Below, piece after piece: positions 38,898 through 40,765 of a stretch of DNA of 40,765 nucleotides. Source of the stretch: Longimicrobium sp. (GTDB taxonomy: Bacteria; Gemmatimonadota; Gemmatimonadetes; Longimicrobiales; Longimicrobiaceae); NCBI GenBank assembly GCA_036389795.1, contig DASVWD010000149.1:1-40765 (forward strand), in the 5' to 3' direction. Position 1 is the stretch's first letter, and each line of letters opens with the position of its first letter. A program made the position numbers and the translations under genes. Under the pieces are notes generated by a model, which was not told the DNA's origin, did not search any database, and was given only the letters and a program-made list of their open reading frames with translations.

Positions 38898-40529
38898 ATG
38901 AAGCAGCGAACCCGAGCCCTCGTGCTCCTCTGCGCGGCGCTGGCGCCCCTGGCGGCGACGGCGGCCTGCGACGACAGCCTGACGGAGGTGCCGTTCTCCT
39001 TCGTCTCGCCCGAGAACCTGTTCACCAGCAGCGAGGGCGCGCTGGCCGCGCTCTCCGGGGCGTACGGGGCGTTCCAGGCGAACGTCTCCGAGCTGGGGAT
39101 CAGCGACAACGACTACTACGGCCGGCACTACTGGATGCTGACCGACTACCCCACCGAGACCATGACGCTCAGGCTGGGGGCCACCAACGAGCGGACCATG
39201 CCCGACATCTACCGGGTGGACCCCTCGCACACCTACATCATCGGGATCTGGAAGGCGGCCTTCCACGCGGTCAACCGGGCCAACTCGGTGATCGACAACA
39301 CCCCGAACGTCCCCGGGATGGACCCGGCGCTGCGCGACCGGGTGATCGCCGAGGCGAAGTTCCTGCGGGCGTACCACTACTTCAACCTGGTGCGCCTGTT
39401 CGGGGGCGTGCCGCTCTACCTCAGCGAGACGCGCTCGCTGGACGACATCCGCCGTCCGCGCGCCACGCAGGCCGAGGTGTACCAGGCGATCATCGCCGAC
39501 CTGGAGGCGGCGGCGCCGGCTCTTCCCGCGCGCTACACGGGCAACAACGTGGGCCGCGCCACCAGCGGCGCGGCGCGGGCGCTCCTGGCCAAGGTGCAGC
39601 TGCAGTACGGCGCGGTGGGCGGCGGCGGGGCGGCGGCGTTCCAGGCGGCCGAGCAGGCGGCGCGGCAGGTGGTGGCCACCGGCGGCTACTCGCTGCTCAC
39701 CAGCTACGCGCAGGTGTTCGCCGAGTCCAACGAGAACAACGCCGAGGTGATCTTCGACATCCAGAACTCCCGCACCCCGGGGGCGGGCGGCCACCTCTGC
39801 GACCAGCTGGCGCCGCGGCCGGTCCCCACCGCCACCGACTTCCCCTGGTGCGACAGCCAGAACCCGTCGTTCGGGCCGGAGTGGCCGTTCTACTACAGCT
39901 ACAACCCCAGCGACACGCGCCGCGCGGCCACCTGGCTGCTGACCTACACCAAGAAGAACGGGCAGACGGTGACCTGGGACTCCACGGCCACCGCGGTGAC
40001 GGCGTACGGCCACTTCGCCCCGGTACCGCAGAAGTACATGGACAAGGTGCCGGGCGCGCAGGACGGGGCCGAGGGGCCCAACTTCATCCTGATCCGCTAC
40101 GCCGACGTGCTCCTGTCGCTGGCCGAGGCGATCAACGAGAACTCGGGCCCGACGGCCGAGGCGTACGGCTTCGTGAACCAGGTGCGGCGGCGCGCGAACG
40201 TGCCCGACCTCACGCCGGGGCTCTCGAAGCAGGCGTTCAAGGACTCGCTCTTCCTGGAGCGGCGCTTCGAGCTCGCGGCCGAGGGGCACGGCCACTTCGA
40301 CTCGCAGCGGAACTGGGCGTGGGCCAAGGCGCGCATCGAGGCGGTCTCCACCAACGCCGCCCGCGCGTTCTGGAACCGCCCGCGCCCGTCGGGGTGCAGC
40401 ACCTGCCTGGCCCGCGACAGCAGCGTGCCCAAGGTGACGCTCACGCTGGACGACCACCACATGTTCTACCCGATCCCGCAGGGCGCCATCGACTCCAACG
40501 ACCTGCTGGAGCAGAACCCGGGGTACTAG
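38898..40529 (+). CDS. susD: SusD/RagB-type glycan-binding lipoprotein
   Basis: Predicted 543-residue surface lipoprotein that caps the SusC barrel and binds the oligosaccharide. Lipidated C24 ends the signal sequence (ATAAC). The mature protein has the family pattern: DDSLTEVPFSFVSPENLFTSSEGALAALSGAYGAF; RANSVIDNTPNV; AEAKFLRAYHYFNLVRLFGGVPLY, the core TPR helices; TSGAARALLAKVQL; a central binding region with many aromatics; and the closing FILIRYADVLLSLAEAINEN, FLERRFELAAEGHGHFDSQR, and YPIPQGAIDSNDLLEQNPGY. It starts 118 bp after susC with a hairpin between, so the two are presumably cotranscribed. A terminator follows. Confidence 0.94.
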   Translation: MKQRTRALVLLCAALAPLAATAACDDSLTEVPFSFVSPENLFTSSEGALAALSGAYGAFQANVSELGISDNDYYGRHYWMLTDYPTETMTLRLGATNERTMPDIYRVDPSHTYIIGIWKAAFHAVNRANSVIDNTPNVPGMDPALRDRVIAEAKFLRAYHYFNLVRLFGGVPLYLSETRSLDDIRRPRATQAEVYQAIIADLEAAAPALPARYTGNNVGRATSGAARALLAKVQLQYGAVGGGGAAAFQAAEQAARQVVATGGYSLLTSYAQVFAESNENNAEVIFDIQNSRTPGAGGHLCDQLAPRPVPTATDFPWCDSQNPSFGPEWPFYYSYNPSDTRRAATWLLTYTKKNGQTVTWDSTATAVTAYGHFAPVPQKYMDKVPGAQDGAEGPNFILIRYADVLLSLAEAINENSGPTAEAYGFVNQVRRRANVPDLTPGLSKQAFKDSLFLERRFELAAEGHGHFDSQRNWAWAKARIEAVSTNAARAFWNRPRPSGCSTCLARDSSVPKVTLTLDDHHMFYPIPQGAIDSNDLLEQNPGY

Positions 40530-40565
40530 CACTAGCGGGCACCGAATCCTGACCTGAAGAACGAC

Positions 40566-40610
40566 CCCCGCCGGGCTCCTCGCGAGTCCGGCGGGGCTGT
40601 CGTTTGTGCT
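40566..40610 (+). terminator. Intrinsic terminator after susD
   Basis: A 13-bp stem (40566-40578 with 40584-40596, one G-T pair) and a 5-nt loop, followed by CTGTCGTTTGTG. Confidence 0.75.
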
Positions 40611-40672
40611 GAACACCTTTTGGACTCATACCATTTCGCAGGGAATCGTTCGGGTATCAGCCCTGAAAAGGT

Positions 40673-40754
40673 CTCACACAGAGGGCACAGAGAACACAGA
40701 GGAACAGCGGAAGAGATTGAAGTTCTCTCCGTGTCCTCCGTGTCCTCTGTGTGA
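40673..40754. repeat. Inverted repeat of 9-nt ACRGAG units, copy 3
   Basis: The left arm is TCACACAGAG plus units GGCACAGAG and AACACAGAG; the right arm carries inverse units with CTCCGTG and CTCTGTG. It ends near the window edge. It shares 15 bp of outer sequence with the copy at 24550-24623. Confidence 0.7.
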
Positions 40755-40765
40755 TGCCAATCTGT

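Noticed and set aside
1-40765. tRNA, rRNA or integrase/attachment site
   Set aside because: No tRNA-like cloverleaf, rRNA core sequence or recombinase gene was recognised on either strand.

Overview
The window is about 70% GC, dense in genes, and looks like chromosome from a Gemmatimonadota-type bacterium, most likely near Longimicrobiaceae. This assignment is inference. It rests on a SusC/SusD pair outside an obvious Bacteroidetes codon background, many lipoproteins, a pinensin-like RiPP precursor, and an intergenic repeat style I associate with that group. No rRNA or tRNA gene is visible, so the taxonomy is not proven.

Left part (1-18.3 kb): mixed housekeeping and accessory genes. In order: a truncated serine beta-lactamase-like hydrolase; two exported proteins of unknown role; an XRE regulator followed by a conserved protein of unknown function; a two-gene RloA/RloB module (AAA ATPase plus Toprim-like protein, a probable phage-defence system) that is AT-richer than its neighbours and lies between two near-identical hairpins; a lipase-like lipoprotein with a PQQ-repeat lipoprotein; a small lipoprotein; a CHASE3 histidine kinase; a deletion scar joining an Rrf2 regulator to an outer-membrane protein; an SseB-C-like protein; and a large VIT/VWA/TPR surface protein.

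Right part (18.3-40.6 kb): a nearly complete pectin (homogalacturonan) utilisation locus. The left-pointing arm is rok - PL10 pectate lyase - GH28 - GH105 - kduD, with kduI and a DUF4861 gene further along. The right-pointing arm is uxaC - uxaA - uxaB - eda - kdgK - hexuronate MFS transporter, followed by susC and susD. Together these would cut pectin outside the outer membrane, import oligogalacturonides through SusCD, release galacturonate and its unsaturated form in the periplasm, move the monomers inward through the MFS carrier, and convert both to 2-keto-3-deoxygluconate, KDPG, and finally pyruvate plus glyceraldehyde-3-phosphate.

Regulation can be read from the DNA. A 19-bp palindrome TTGTTCY-N5-RGAACAA, with matching flanks, lies between the divergent rok and uxaC promoters and again just downstream of the susC promoter, and would tie both transcription units to the ROK repressor. 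About ten promoters in the window fit TTGNNN-N17-TANNTT or are close to it. A small gene for a 75-residue, seven-cysteine RiPP-like precursor sits between kduI and kduD with its own promoter and no modification enzyme in view.

Three families of intergenic structured repeats are present: hairpins built from 9-nt ACRGAG units, MITE-like elements ending in GTCATYCTGAG, and a TTAGTGCTTAGTCC-type hairpin between susC and susD.
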